Notes: generated by a model from the sequence alone, not told the origin. A stretch of 32,348 nucleotides of DNA from Physocladia obscura (GCA_027596945.1 JADGJH010000087.1:1-32348); one strand, 5' to 3'; shown: positions 9,446 to 19,736, counted from the stretch's first letter. Made by a program: numbers and translations.

Positions 9446-12400
9446 TTAACTGTGATAGTCTGAATCTTGAAAAAATCTTCTTAATGCTTCTGATCTCACA
9501 TGCAGAAAGTCGTCAGCAGCAATACTTTCCAGAAAAAAAATTTTTTTTTGAGTAACCTTCTTGAAAATAAAATGGCTCCTCACCTTTTCAAAAAATCTGC
9601 AAAAACTTTTCGCCGTGATTCAACCAGTTCAGGTGATTTTCTGAACACAATTTTTACTTTTGGCAAAGGTGGTGGAAATTCACGTTCAGGAAACTCGGAA
9701 ATAAGGTCATTTCGAAGAGCAACAAAATCTCTATACTTTCGATACACGCTTCCTGTAGGCGTGAATCCAGGAATTGTTGTCTAAAATAATAATTTAAAAA
9801 ACATAAAAATAAAATTAAGAAGCTAACTTGTTTTACAAACCTCAAACGTAATTTCGTACTCAACATAGTTAGCCTTGTTAATTTCATCCACGACCTCACG
9901 AGGATTTATAACATCTACTTCCAAACTTGTCAATATTTCTGACTCCGACTGAGAATTTTTTTTCTCGACCTTAGGTTCAGGCTCAGGCTCAAGAGCAGGT
10001 TCAACTTGCGGTATGATTTCTGGGTCAGGTTCTAAAATATGCTCAACCTCAGGTTCAGGTACATTGAACGTAGGTTCAGCGTCAGGCTCAGGTACAGGCT
10101 CAACTTGCGGTGCGATTTCTGGCTCAAATTTCAAGACAAGCTCAATTTCCGGTTCAGGTTCAGTAACAGATTCTGAGACAAGTTCAAGCTCAGGTCCAGG
10201 TAAACTAGGTTCAACTTGTGGTTCGATTTCCGGCTCTAGTTTCAAGACAACTTCAACTTCAGACTCAGGCTTAACCTCAGGCTCCAGTTCAGATTCAGGT
10301 GCAGACCCAACTTTGAATTCAAGCCCAATTATCGCGTCAAGTTTCACTGCAGGCACAGCATCAGACTCAAACTCCACGTGGGGTATTGGCGTCAATTTTG
10401 ATTCAGGTGAAAGTTCAGATTCTACTACAGACTCGATTTCGACCTCAATTTCGGTTTCCCGTGGTAACTTTTCATTTTTTTCTAATACAGACTTAGAACA
10501 GGACCATTCCTGTAGCCCAGTTTTGTCCTGTCTTTCATTTCCTTCCTCGCCACCGCCATCACCACCCACAATTCGTTCAACTCTTCTCCGCTCCATTTCC
10601 AAAACAGTCTCTTGCATCTCCATCTCCTCAACCTCTTCTTCAGGTACGATGCCCATTGTCCGGATTTCTGCAACACTCATCCACCGAAACGTCTGCAAAC
10701 GGCCACTGCGAACTAATGTGCGCGCAACATCTCCGCGGCGCCACTCAAGCGACGGAAGCCCGAGCGCATATGCACGGACGCGCGGGTCTGTATAATCAAC
10801 GACACGACGTCGCGGTGTGTAGTATTCGGGTAGCCGCGTCTTATAAATTGGTGCGACTGTCACGCGTGCGAGCGGCTTTACAAACGCAGCCCCGTTGAAT
10901 GCGTGTTCAGCGAGCGTAAGACTATATGGATGTGGCGTAGGCGGGATGGCGTCGAAAGCAAGATAGTCGTCCGTGCAGTAGATACCGCGCGGTATTAAAA
11001 AGATACGAACGATAAGCCATAAGAGTGCAGTAATAAATGGAAGTGGCACGAGAATCATCCATTGTTTTATTTTGGGTGGCTGCGAGTCTTGTATGGAGTA
11101 AATTGCTGTTGCGTTCCCAGCGTAAATGACTAGAAGTGTAACGACTTGGAAGAATCCAACCGAAAAAGATAAGACGTTGAAAATTTTTGGAAAGTATGAT
11201 CCGTATGTTTCTTGTTCCACTTCATACACGTACTAATGGCATTATTCTTGAGTCTTGAGAAAGAAAAAAAAGCTGTACTTACGAGAATTTGATACTTCAA
11301 AACAACAAAAGTGATGCCAAAAAACAACATTGTAAAAGGCAAAATTATCGGAGAGATAATAGAAAAAGATAAAGCTATCGTGAATGCATTTATCAGGGTG
11401 GTGTAAAACTAAAAATATTTATAAGTAAATAAAATAATATTAAAATAATAAAAGATAAAAACCTGTAAAAAATCAATTTTTGGCATTCCATTTAATTCAA
11501 ATTCATCACGAGGAGTAAATCTAAAAAGCTTTCGGCGAATAAAGCTGACGGAAAGATTCCACGCTTGAAGTATTTCATTTCCATACCCAGCATAAAATGA
11601 AGAAATCATTATTATATAAAAATAAGAGTTCTGATAGTTTAAATCAAGTTTTTTAATAGAAATTTTTGCACTTATATGTATTTGAACCAACCTCTGCCAG
11701 ACTTTCGATTCCAGTAACAATGCGCTTTACAACAGGATCCGTGAAAACAAAATCCGGGACTTGAGAATCATTTAACGAATTCTGAATCATAGCCGCCACG
11801 AAGGAAAAAATAAAAATCTGAATCATATTCAACACGTAATTCTTGTAAATAATTGACCTGTCGCGTCCGGCACCAGATTTAACGCCTTGCAAAAAAGTAA
11901 TGAATTGGAGAATCAACGGCAAAACCCAATTAACAATCGAAACAGGAATCGGACAAACGAAGGCTTGAACAAAGTTTTGAAGAATTGGATTCTGTTGTAG
12001 CCAATTGAGAACGGGTGGATCTGATTGGAAAATGACGCTGAGCGTTTGAAGCGTTGAAAGAATACCGAGTAATAGAATATATCCGACAACTACGCTGATT
12101 GTGATTGCAAGTGCGAAAAAACGCCGTGCGAATATTTCATGCGGATGGCGTCCAATGTTTGCCCAAAAAATATCGCTGAATTCAGGAGAAAACTTGATGT
12201 GTATGCCGCCAAATTTTTTAACATATTTATGGTGTGATCGAATTGTTTTTATAAGCTTGTGGGCCTCTTGTGGCGTTGAAAAAGATATAAATCCTGATTC
12301 GTTTGATGGCGTTTCGTGTTCTGGCAGTTGCCGAATTGACTCGATCTCTTCTTCTAGTTTATTTATTTCATGTTCCAGACGCCTAATTTCTTGAGTTCGC

Positions 12401-14241
12401 TCGGCATTGGTGAGTGGTCGATTTCGCCATTGTTTTTTAATCGTACTGACCAAGGCTTGAAGTTTTGTTTCAGGTTTATACTCGTATCTAATTTCAAAAT
12501 TTTGTTGGTGTTGCAGATTCGTATTTTCCTGGCTTTGGGAGACTGGAGTATATTTTGATCCAGGTTTAAGTTCATATTGTTTTGGCTCGAACGGTTGTTC
12601 AGAAATTTCTCCCTCCTCTCCATTCATATTTTCTACACCCAAATATTCATTTGATCCAAATTGAATGTCTTCAACATGTGGTGAATGGTGATGAATTTCA
12701 ACAGCTTCAGAAGGCAAATCGTGATTTATTTGTACCTGTTGGTGCCTATCTTCTTTTTCGAATAAATTTGTCAAATATCTTTCGAGCTCTTCGGTTTTGT
12801 CTTTATGTATTTGCACAAGTTGTCCAAGCCGAAAGCTGTTGCGATTAATTGTTGCCTCAACAACATTCAATGAGTGATCGCAAGAGTTAACAAAATCTGA
12901 GAGTGCTTGATTTGTTTTGATGTTCGGAATATATGTTAAAAAAAGACTACGATGTGCCAATGAATCTTTGAATTCATTGGTTGAAAAATAGAATCGTCGA
13001 TGCTTCACATAGAGCTTACTAAGTAGTAGTAACATTGCGTAAAGAACGAAGCTGAATATCCAAGTCAGAAATGCTGGCAGCCAAAACCACGCGCTTTTAG
13101 GATCGATTTGGTTGATTGTAAGCGCAGATAACGATGTTGCAATTATCAGTGATGAGTTTGTTTCGGAAATATCATTTGTTTCATTGGTGTTTTGTGATGT
13201 GAAGCTTGTAACAGTGAAATTTGCGCATGAAACAAGATTTTTGTAACAAAGCAACCCGTCATAACAATCATCATCGCTATTGCACAAGTTTCCGCATGTT
13301 TGATTTGCTGAGAACCAATCGGTTCCGCATCTGATTTGAGAAGAAGTCGTAGACACAAGAGGCGAAGAGGAATTTGAGCAAGAGACAAGATCTTTGTAAC
13401 AAAGTTGTCCGTTAAAGCAATCTCCATCATTCACACATAAATTTCCACACGTTTGATTTGCAGACATCCAAGTATTTCCACATCGAATTTGAGATAATAG
13501 CGTGGTTGTCGGCGAGGGTATAGTCGATGAGGTTCGTGTTGTCTTCGTTGTTACCGGAAGCAATGGGGGCGTTTGACCCACACCTACAATTGTATTGTTG
13601 AAAGCTGCCACCACAATAAATCCAGTATCTTTAACAGCATTATAAATTTCGGGGACAATTCCGGTATTTGCATTCATTCCAGAAAGGTAAGGAAAAAACT
13701 GGTTGAATATTGCATATGGGATTCCGAGTAGTGACAAAATAGTAAATGTAACAAACATAAATTTGTTGAGCGCCAAAAGCATCGTGGCATCCAAGCCAAT
13801 TCGGCGAATTTTCACATAGTCATGATGCTCCTTGAACACGGGTTTCGTCCAAGCCAAAAAAGAGTCATCGAGCGGATCCAAATTCGCGTCAAGATCAGAA
13901 TTATTCTTGTCTTCGACTTCATCTGCAAACTCAAGTCGTGGCTGATATATGAATTTGTTCGTACCCAACGGGCGCAAAATTGAGAATCCAGCGATACATG
14001 CTGAGATAAGATCAGAAATTAGGGACAGAGGAGGGCATTGGATACAAATCTTACCGATTGCTATGGCAATTTGGAGGCCGAATGCAGCAACAACACCTGA
14101 CAAACTAACGTCTCCAGTAACTGCTATGAGAGATACAACAGCATCGTAATCGGCAGTAATGTTCGCCATTCGTTGGCTAACTCTGGTAATTGGATGGTCA
14201 CAAACGGCAAAAATTGAAAAATAATATCGAAAATTCTTCAA
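9446..14241 (-). CDS. CSC1/OSCA-type osmosensitive channel fused to a C-terminal PX domain
   Basis: Seven exons: 14055-14241, 11692-14000, 11463-11630, 11283-11408, 9841-11232, 9584-9780 and 9446-9524 (stop TAA); 1485 residues from ATG 14241, or 1461 from ATG 14169. Order: N-terminal TM with FSILRP and YQPR; TM1 after AWTKPVFKEHHDYV; an extracellular loop with two cysteine modules (~233-325); a TM; the cytosolic Phm7-type loop with coiled coil (~390-620, ending FSPEFSDIFWANIG); then the 7-TM pore region (~640-1000) with LQGVKSGAGRD, FTPRDEFELNG and ILPFTMLFFG. A Glu/Pro-rich linker (~1130-1360) leads to a PX domain (~1365-1485) with YRKYRDF and PPPLPK. CSC1/OSCA/TMEM63 proteins are mechano/osmo-gated cation channels; PX domains bind phosphoinositides. 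Exon 5 spans the last TM and the start of PX, so the fusion is not just an intron-joining choice. Confidence 0.9.
9960..10300 (-). repeat. Degenerate E/P-rich coding repeat in the CSC1-PX linker
   Basis: Three diverged copies of a ~105-110-bp unit encode EPEIxPQVEP followed by E/P-rich text: EPEIEPQVEPSLPGP, EPEIAPQVEPVPEP and EPEIIPQVEPALEP. The opposite strand reads as a long Ser/Gly frame, which is only a shadow. The repeat probably forms an extended acidic tether between the channel and the PX domain. Confidence 0.75.
13210..13488 (-). repeat. Tandem cysteine-rich modules in the CSC1-PX extracellular loop
   Basis: Two ~42-residue copies share RCGxxWxSANQTCGNLC, then DxDCxxGxLCYKxLVSC. 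Copy 1 is at about 13364-13488 and copy 2 at about 13210-13335, joined by a Ser/Thr-rich spacer. Each has six conserved cysteines and one NQT glycosylation sequon. The pattern resembles secreted or wall-binding cysteine modules of oomycetes and other protists, but I cannot assign a named family. Confidence 0.8.
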
Positions 14242-14511
14242 GCCATCTCTTTCTGTTTTTTTATTATTTATTATTTATTTTTATAAACTTTCACGATGAA
14301 TTCTTAGTGATTCTATGGACAGTTGTTTGCATATTTTAATGAATTCGATTTCATTCATGAATCGTAAATATTCCACAGATATTTTCTTTTTGTAGTTGTT
14401 AACAAAATACTCGCGGGTATAGAATGCAATCGGTAAGAAGATTAAGAAGTAAAGGGAAAGCCGGGAGAATCGGCAGTAGGGGTTTTTTTGTTCACGAAAT
14501 AGTCACATGAA
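14242..14511. promoter_or_regulatory. Divergent spacer (CSC1-PX / unknown two-TM gene)
   Basis: About 270 bp between two divergently oriented starts, which should hold both promoters. It is AT-rich on the CSC1-PX side. I see no individual element that I can support. Confidence 0.35.
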
Positions 14512-16469
14512 ATGACAGAGTTTCTCAAACGGGAAGCGTCACCGCGAACGACATTTGCAATAAGGAAAGACGGCGACAAAGTATGGGGCCGCGAGTGGGT
14601 GGGAGCTAGAGAAGGTAAAGGAGAAGTGGAAGAGGCGGCCGAACGGACCCAGTTGCGCCGGTCGCGCGAATCGGAACTAACCCAGAAAACTGCGACAACT
14701 GCCCAGACGCTGTGCTCGCCAGGCCCATCCAGGGTATTAACGGCAACGCCAATCGCACATATAACTTCTACTACACCTGCTCTTAATACAAGTACAACTG
14801 TAACCACAACTGCTCTTAAGCCTCCCGCAAAATCCCCCATCTCCCCGCGTCCCAGCTTCTCTTACACCCCCGCCTTGTCTCGCAGCTCAATGCGCGTCGT
14901 CGACTTAAACCATACTGATCCCGATCCCGATCCCGAATGCAGCTCGGCATCCACAACTACTCTCAGCATGAGCATCAGAAGCCCAGCCCCCTCCCAAGAA
15001 TCCTCGGTGTTTGGCATGCAACCAAAACCAAAATCTCATCCCAATTCTCCACCGCATCTGGCCGATACCATGCTTAACCGCCCCCAGCAATGGCTCCTGG
15101 CAGGTGCCGCAGCTGTCTCTCCAAACTTCTCGCCAATCTTAAATAATCAGTCACTCACTCCAGTTGTCATCCCCTTCCCCGATAATCAATCCGGCGCCGA
15201 AATAGTCCCTCGTATTCCAGTCTCTTTTGCTGAATCGCATAACGCTCCAAACTCTCTTGTTGTCTATTTGGACCCGGATAATACTCCAGAATACTTTCAT
15301 ACCCCATTGCCTGAATTCCTGGGCGGAAAGGTAGAATAAGAACTGTCCGCCATAAAAAAATTTTTAAGGGTTTCTCACAAGAAACAAATGAAAAACAGAT
15401 TGCCGTTGCAACTTACACCACACGACTGCATGAATTGAACAGAATATTATCAACAGCATCATCTTTATGTGACTATGGTCCTATATATCGGCTATCGTCT
15501 GTCGCAGCTCTTATAACTTGGACTGCAACTGTCACTGCCTTATCGTCAATACGGTTCACCACTGATTTTGCTACTTCGTGGGGTTTTGTTGATTCTGTCG
15601 GTGTTTTGATTGCTTTTATTGTTGGCTGCGTTGCCATATATAGTGTCAAAGTTGCATTTTCAAAAAAATCGTTTGAGGTGAGGTGTTTTATAAATATATT
15701 TCAAGCGAACTTCGTTAAACGTTGCGAGTGAAGCAAAACTTCATTAGTATAGCGTAGCAACTGCCAATCCAAAAAATCCTCCATCTTTTTTCTTTATCTA
15801 AGTTTAATAAATCGAAATCAGTATCTTGAACCTCTGAAATACCTCATGCGGAAATACACACTTATCGATGCACACCACCACCTTGTTTGGCAATTGCACG
15901 TTACAACAGCATTCCGAATGCCTTCTTCTCCATCCACTGCCGATATTAATTTTCTCCGACAACTACAAGACATGGGCGAGTGCGGGGTTGGAGAAGATTC
16001 GTTTGTTGTACCAAGCATGGGAGTCCGCCCAGTTCGGCCGACAATTTGGTTCTCTGTTGAAGAACACGAGTTTGAGGTTGTTGTAGACAGACGTGCTGGA
16101 TCCCGTGGTGGATTTGTTATTCGACCGCCGAGGACCGACCGATCGCCGCATGCGCAGCATCATCAAAGTAGTGCAGACTTTGATCAGCAGAAAAGCCGAG
16201 AGGAGAATCACGAGTTCATCAACACAGAGGTGGATTCGCGGCGGTGGGACAATAACGATGCTGTCGGTGGTGAGGATGATAATGATGATGATGAAGGCAT
16301 GATCTCTGTGTATGAGTGGACTAAGAAAGTGCCTGATGTTGTTGCAGGAGTTGATTTGCGACCTGTGAGTGTTGTGATTGAGTCGATACTTGAAAGCGAT
16401 GGAGATTATTCTTCATTGCGCAGCAAAAGGACTGATGAATATCCTCGTTTGGGCCGTGGTCGACTATGA
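14512..16469 (+). CDS. Unrecognised protein with two predicted TM segments
   Basis: Modelled as three exons: 14512-15330, 15369-15677 and 15822-16469 (stop TGA), 591 residues, all junctions phase 0. The first ~240 residues are Ser/Thr/Pro-rich and probably disordered. Near residue 255 order appears (VVYLDPDNTPEYFHTPLP). Exon 2 carries two likely TM helices (AALITWTATVTALSS and VGVLIAFIVGCVAIYSV). Exon 3 begins with a helical stretch (YLEPLKYLMRKYTLIDAHHH) and ends acidic. Intron 1 is only 38 bp, so that junction is the weakest part; exon 2-3 continuity is good. The two-TM arrangement loosely recalls Spo7/NEP1R1-type proteins but I see no diagnostic match. An antisense frame (14442-14840) overlaps the N-terminal part, so the true start could be later. 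Confidence 0.55.
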
Positions 16470-16825
16470 CATGATACTTCACCTTTATTTTTTTAATTTT
16501 AATTGTTTTCTCTTTCCTCACTCGGTTTTTTCTTTCTTTTTTGTGTGCTTTTTTGTTGTTGTTTTGTTTCGCCCCCGTACCTCATCAGTAATAAGCTGTA
16601 AGAGCTCCGTTACCGTACTCACTTTTTTCTTTTGTTGCTTTTGTTTTTGTTTCGTTTTTTATATTTTATTGGACCACTAAAAAAAGTACCTCATTCTTCC
16701 CCTTTTTCACTTATTTTTTTCTTACCCAATTAGTCAATACATTCTCAACTTTTACAATTCAGCAGAAAAGTGGGTTGACTTTTGACGCTTGGATGATTTA
16801 ATTTCAAAGTAATTTTGTTCAAAGA
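16470..16825. other. Gene-free T-rich spacer
   Basis: About 355 bp between two same-strand genes, dominated by T-rich tracts and lacking frames with coding character. It probably holds the 3' UTR of the two-TM gene and the promoter of the NPC2-like gene. Confidence 0.5.
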
Positions 16826-17468
16826 ATGGTTCCTATGTTTGCTCTACTAGCCATTCCAGGCATGATGAGTTTGGTCGCGGCGACGGTGGTGGCGGCAGAA
16901 AAAGGAGCTTTGGTGCGACAGCAGGCAGTGCAGGCAGTAGAGTACGAAGGATACGCTGATGATTACGCTGATGGTGGATATGTTAATGGTGATGATTACG
17001 CAGCAAGTCAAGGGTCTGTGACGTTGTGCGCCGGCAGCCACGACGACGACACGTTCACGCCAACGACGCTGGCTATTTCGCCAGACCCCCCTCGCCGTGG
17101 TCAGCCTCTGGGCGTTACGGTGGTTGGTGAACTGAGCCGTCCTGTCGAGGAGGGCTCGTATATCGATGTGGTGGCTAAGCTAGGCGCTATCAAACTATTT
17201 AACGGGCGCCTCGACTTGTGCGAAGAGGCCAAGAATAACATTGGCCGCGAGTGTCCCTTCGAGCAGGGCCACCAGGAGGTCTACCACACTTTGGACAAGT
17301 TTCCGCGGGAGCTGCCGCCGGTACTTATCCAACCCAACTTCCCATGATCTCATTGTCACATTAACCCAACTACTGCTATTCACTCAGGGGGTCTATGATA
17401 TTGAGGCCCGAATCTCCCACCCCGACGGTACCCAGGCTTCCTGCGTCAAAGTTAGATTTAGACTCTAA
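16826..17468 (+). CDS. NPC2: NPC2-like ML-domain lipid (PG/PI, sterol) transfer protein
   Basis: Two exons, 16826-17320 and 17388-17468, split by a 67-bp GT-AG intron in phase 0; 191 residues, stop TAA. An N-terminal signal peptide (FALLAIPGMMSLVAATVVAA) is followed by an acidic Asp/Tyr-rich propeptide-like stretch and then the ML domain: VTLCAGS, PRRGQPLGVTVVGEL, LDLCEEAK, CPFEQGHQEV, then GVYDIEARISHPDG and CVKVRF at the end. Four conserved cysteines can form the two core disulfides. Fungal members move phosphatidylglycerol/phosphatidylinositol or sterols within the vacuole/lysosome lumen. The protein ends right after the last strand, as is typical, which supports TAA as a genuine stop. Confidence 0.92.
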
Positions 17469-17571
17469 ACTGCGCCACCCTTCCACCTCACACCATTCAT
17501 AAAAATTGCTTCGCTAGCTTGTTTTTTTTTTTTTGTTTTGTTTTTGAAACTTTACTGCTTGGCTCAATGAC

Positions 17572-17577
17572 AATAAA
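17572..17577 (+). terminator. Candidate polyadenylation signal of the NPC2-like gene
   Basis: AATAAA about 105 bp after the stop codon, followed by a G/T-rich run. Position and context fit a polyadenylation signal, but the hexamer is common in AT-rich DNA. Confidence 0.4.
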
Positions 17578-17635
17578 TATTGGGGGTTTTTTCAGACTAT
17601 TATTTATTATACAAGAGAAAAATGAAAACAGAGAA

Positions 17636-18097
17636 CTAAAACTTGAGAAACTCGGAAAAATCAACATTTGCTGATGATTCTGCAGGAAGTACTGCAGTAG
17701 CTACCATTAATTCGTCCATGAACAGAAGAGTTTCCAAATCAAATTCCTGTTCCCTTTCTCTTTGTGTTTGCTGATAACCAGATTCCGAAACTGCGAGTAG
17801 CGCATCCAAATCGAACAAATCAGTTTCACCACTCTCAATTCGACCACACCCCCCATTACCTCCATAACAAACTCCTGCTCCAAAATTCCCATCCAAGTAC
17901 TTGATCGCGGCTGCATAGAACCAGAGTCTCCTCTTCCAATCGTTTCTCCCAAAAATGGGCAGAGAAAACGACAAAAAGGGAAACAAAAGAAAAAAAAAGA
18001 AAAATTTAGAAAATTCGGACGAAATACGCACACGAGTATTCCACCAATCGACAAAAAATCTTGCTGAATAAACAAGTTGAAGTCCGGTATCGCGCAT
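17636..18097 (-). CDS. Uncertain ORF with acidic C-terminus
   Basis: An open frame of 153 codons. The first part (QLVYSARFFVDWWNTR) and the part after position ~17955 (NDWKRRLWFYAAAIKYLD) look like coding sequence. They are separated by a poly-Phe/Leu stretch from T-rich DNA that is probably an intron, but no good GT donor in matching phase is seen. A weak GC donor (GT|gcgtat) would keep frame. The last ~60 residues (TDLFDLDALL ... DLETLLFMDEL ... VDFSEFLKF) are acidic with spaced hydrophobics, like a transcription activation domain. It lies downstream of, and on the same strand as, the bZIP gene. It may be a separate small gene, a fragment, or an alternative end of the bZIP transcript. Confidence 0.3.
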   Translation of the reverse strand: MRDTGLQLVYSARFFVDWWNTRVRISSEFSKFFFFFLLFPFLSFSLPIFGRNDWKRRLWFYAAAIKYLDGNFGAGVCYGGNGGCGRIESGETDLFDLDALLAVSESGYQQTQREREQEFDLETLLFMDELMVATAVLPAESSANVDFSEFLKF

Positions 18098-18171
18098 GGC
18101 TGGCTTACGAGATATAAGTCACACATCTGAATCAAATCAAAGAGGGATGAACCACATTGTGTGAAAACCAT

Positions 18172-18808
18172 TTACCAAAACCACACTTACTCACTGAACC
18201 TTAACCAGAAATTTTAAGCCTGTAAATAGCAGAAACTTTCCATTATTACGTCCCTCTCGCAAGTAGTTCTCACAAGCGCGAGCATACAAGACAGGTACTA
18301 AATTTCATAATCTCAAGCACCCTTACTTCTTTTTTCACTAGGGCAATGGCAAAGGAGCCACCACGCCAGCTACAAAACAAAAGGGGCGAAATAGAAAATC
18401 ATTCCCAATCAAAATATAATCTTGCCCGAAAGAGGACCAAAAGCGATATAGAGAAACAGAAAAGTTGCCAAACAGTCACAAAACTAGAGGCTAAAGAGCA
18501 GGCCAAATGACCATAATGTGGTGGTGTTGGAAACGGTAATTTACACGAGAAAGTCATGCGATTCATCCCCATGAATCAGAAGTATAGAGTAATCAAAATA
18601 AGACAGGCAGTACGGACATGAGACCAATTGCAAATTTTTTTGGCGGGGCGGATTTAGTTTGTTGGTTGATTGATATGCGTAACACTTGCTCCACATTCGG
18701 TGGACAAATAGCTAACAGTGTTAACTGCGGTGGCTATGCGTATGATAACAGAAAATCCGATAATCGAAACTTTTTTCGTTTTTGTTTTTTTCACGAGTTC
18801 AGCAATTT
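18172..18808. other. Gene-free region downstream of the bZIP gene
   Basis: About 630 bp with no minus-strand frame above 60 codons. It follows the bZIP stop and may be its long 3' UTR. It contains CCGCAGT on the minus strand at 18724-18730, discussed with the hairpin at the bZIP stop. Confidence 0.45.
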
Positions 18809-19632
18809 TTAAAGCGCTGCTGGCTCGCCTTGACCAAGGTGGATAGAAGTTGGGAGTAGAAGAGAGCTGATTGAAGTAGAAGAAGGCTCACAGATCGAAG
18901 GAATGAGAGGAGATGCATCGGGCGACGAGAAGATGGATGAAGAAACGTCGTGATGTGAAATAGATGGTGACGGAAGAATATTGCCACTGCTAACACTCTT
19001 CTCGTTGTTACCGTCGTTATTGTTGTTGTTGTTGTTCAGAAGCAAGAAAAGGGCATCCAGTTGCGAGTCTGCATTCGGATGCGAATGATGAGGAGGGACA
19101 GATTCAAAGGAGGATTTCACAGATTTCAACTGGAGGAACAAGTTAGCATTCAAGGCTTCAACAGCCGCCAGACGAGTCTTCAATATAGAGTTTTCGGCCT
19201 CAAGTGATTCGAAGCAGCGGCGTTTCTTGTCGCGGGAGGTCTGGGCTGCGATACGGTTGCGCACAACTCTGATGAAGTAGACATTTTTAAATAACTCGCC
19301 ACACAAAATTTTCATGTTAGTTACCTGGCCTGGCGGATGATGTCGCGCAATTCAGGTGAACGTTTGCCCTTACTGGTGGCAAGGGCGAGCGCATATAACT
19401 CGGCATCGATGCCCGGCGGTGCAACACTTAGATCGTTGCTGTCGTTATCGTTATCATTATCGGAGGCGTCCTCTGCCACATCGTAATCTTGGCTGCGGTG
19501 TCGCTTTCCCGCCATTGGAACAGTCTTGTAGTCAGCAGTTTTCTTTTTGCTTCCTGGTGTTCCCGATTTGGCGACTTTCGTAACGGCGGTGGTGGGCAGC
19601 ATCACTGGGATTGGCAGAGGCGCAAAGTTCAT
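18809..19632 (-). CDS. HacA/XBP1-type bZIP transcription factor
   Basis: Two exons, 19325-19632 and 18809-19268 (stop TAA), with a 55-bp GT-AG intron in phase 2 that splits the basic region; 255 residues. The basic region VRNRIAAQTSRDKKRR carries the NRxAAQTSR signature of HacA/XBP1 rather than the CREB/AP-1 pattern. A leucine zipper follows (LEAEN, LKTRLAAVEALNANLFLQL). The N-terminus has an acidic DNDNDNDS run. The C-terminus is Ser/Pro-rich with a poly-Asn tract. HacA-type factors drive the unfolded protein response and are activated by IRE1-mediated cytosolic splicing of their mRNA. Target genes are inferred only. Two ACGT boxes upstream and a CNG-CNG hairpin at the stop codon fit this role. 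Confidence 0.88.
18812..18826 (-). promoter_or_regulatory. Candidate IRE1-type hairpin at the bZIP stop codon
   Basis: In the mRNA sense, GAGC-CAGCAGC-GCTT can form a 4-bp stem (one G-U pair) closing a 7-nt loop. The loop fits the IRE1 cleavage consensus CNG|CNGN. It ends one base before the stop codon. The stem is short and no perfect partner hairpin was found; the nearest loop-like match is CCGCAGT at 18724-18730, without a good stem. Confidence 0.3.
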
Positions 19633-19702
19633 TGTGGGTGTTTTTCCAGTTTTTTCTTTTTGGTTTTGGCCGTTTTCAAATCGAAAATTTCATTTTTCCA
19701 AG

Positions 19703-19736
19703 TTCCACGTTGCTTTTCTCAAAACTTCCACGTTGC
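19703..19736 (-). promoter_or_regulatory. Two UPRE-like ACGT boxes upstream of the bZIP gene
   Basis: An exact 11-bp direct repeat (19703-19713 and 19726-19736, 23 bp apart) reads GCAACGTGGAA in gene orientation. The copies lie 71 and 94 bp upstream of the bZIP ATG. ACGTGG is the core bound by XBP1/HacA factors (UPRE TGACGTGG), with one mismatch here. Confidence 0.45.

Noticed and set aside
10013..10795. 260-codon plus-strand Ser/Gly-rich frame
   Set aside because: It is the antisense shadow of the E/P-rich repeat in CSC1-PX; its composition follows from the repeat.
14442..14840. Minus-strand hydrophobic 132-codon frame
   Set aside because: It overlaps the plus-strand gene's GC-rich low-complexity start; the Val/Leu-rich composition is the complement of a Thr/Ala/Pro-rich frame.
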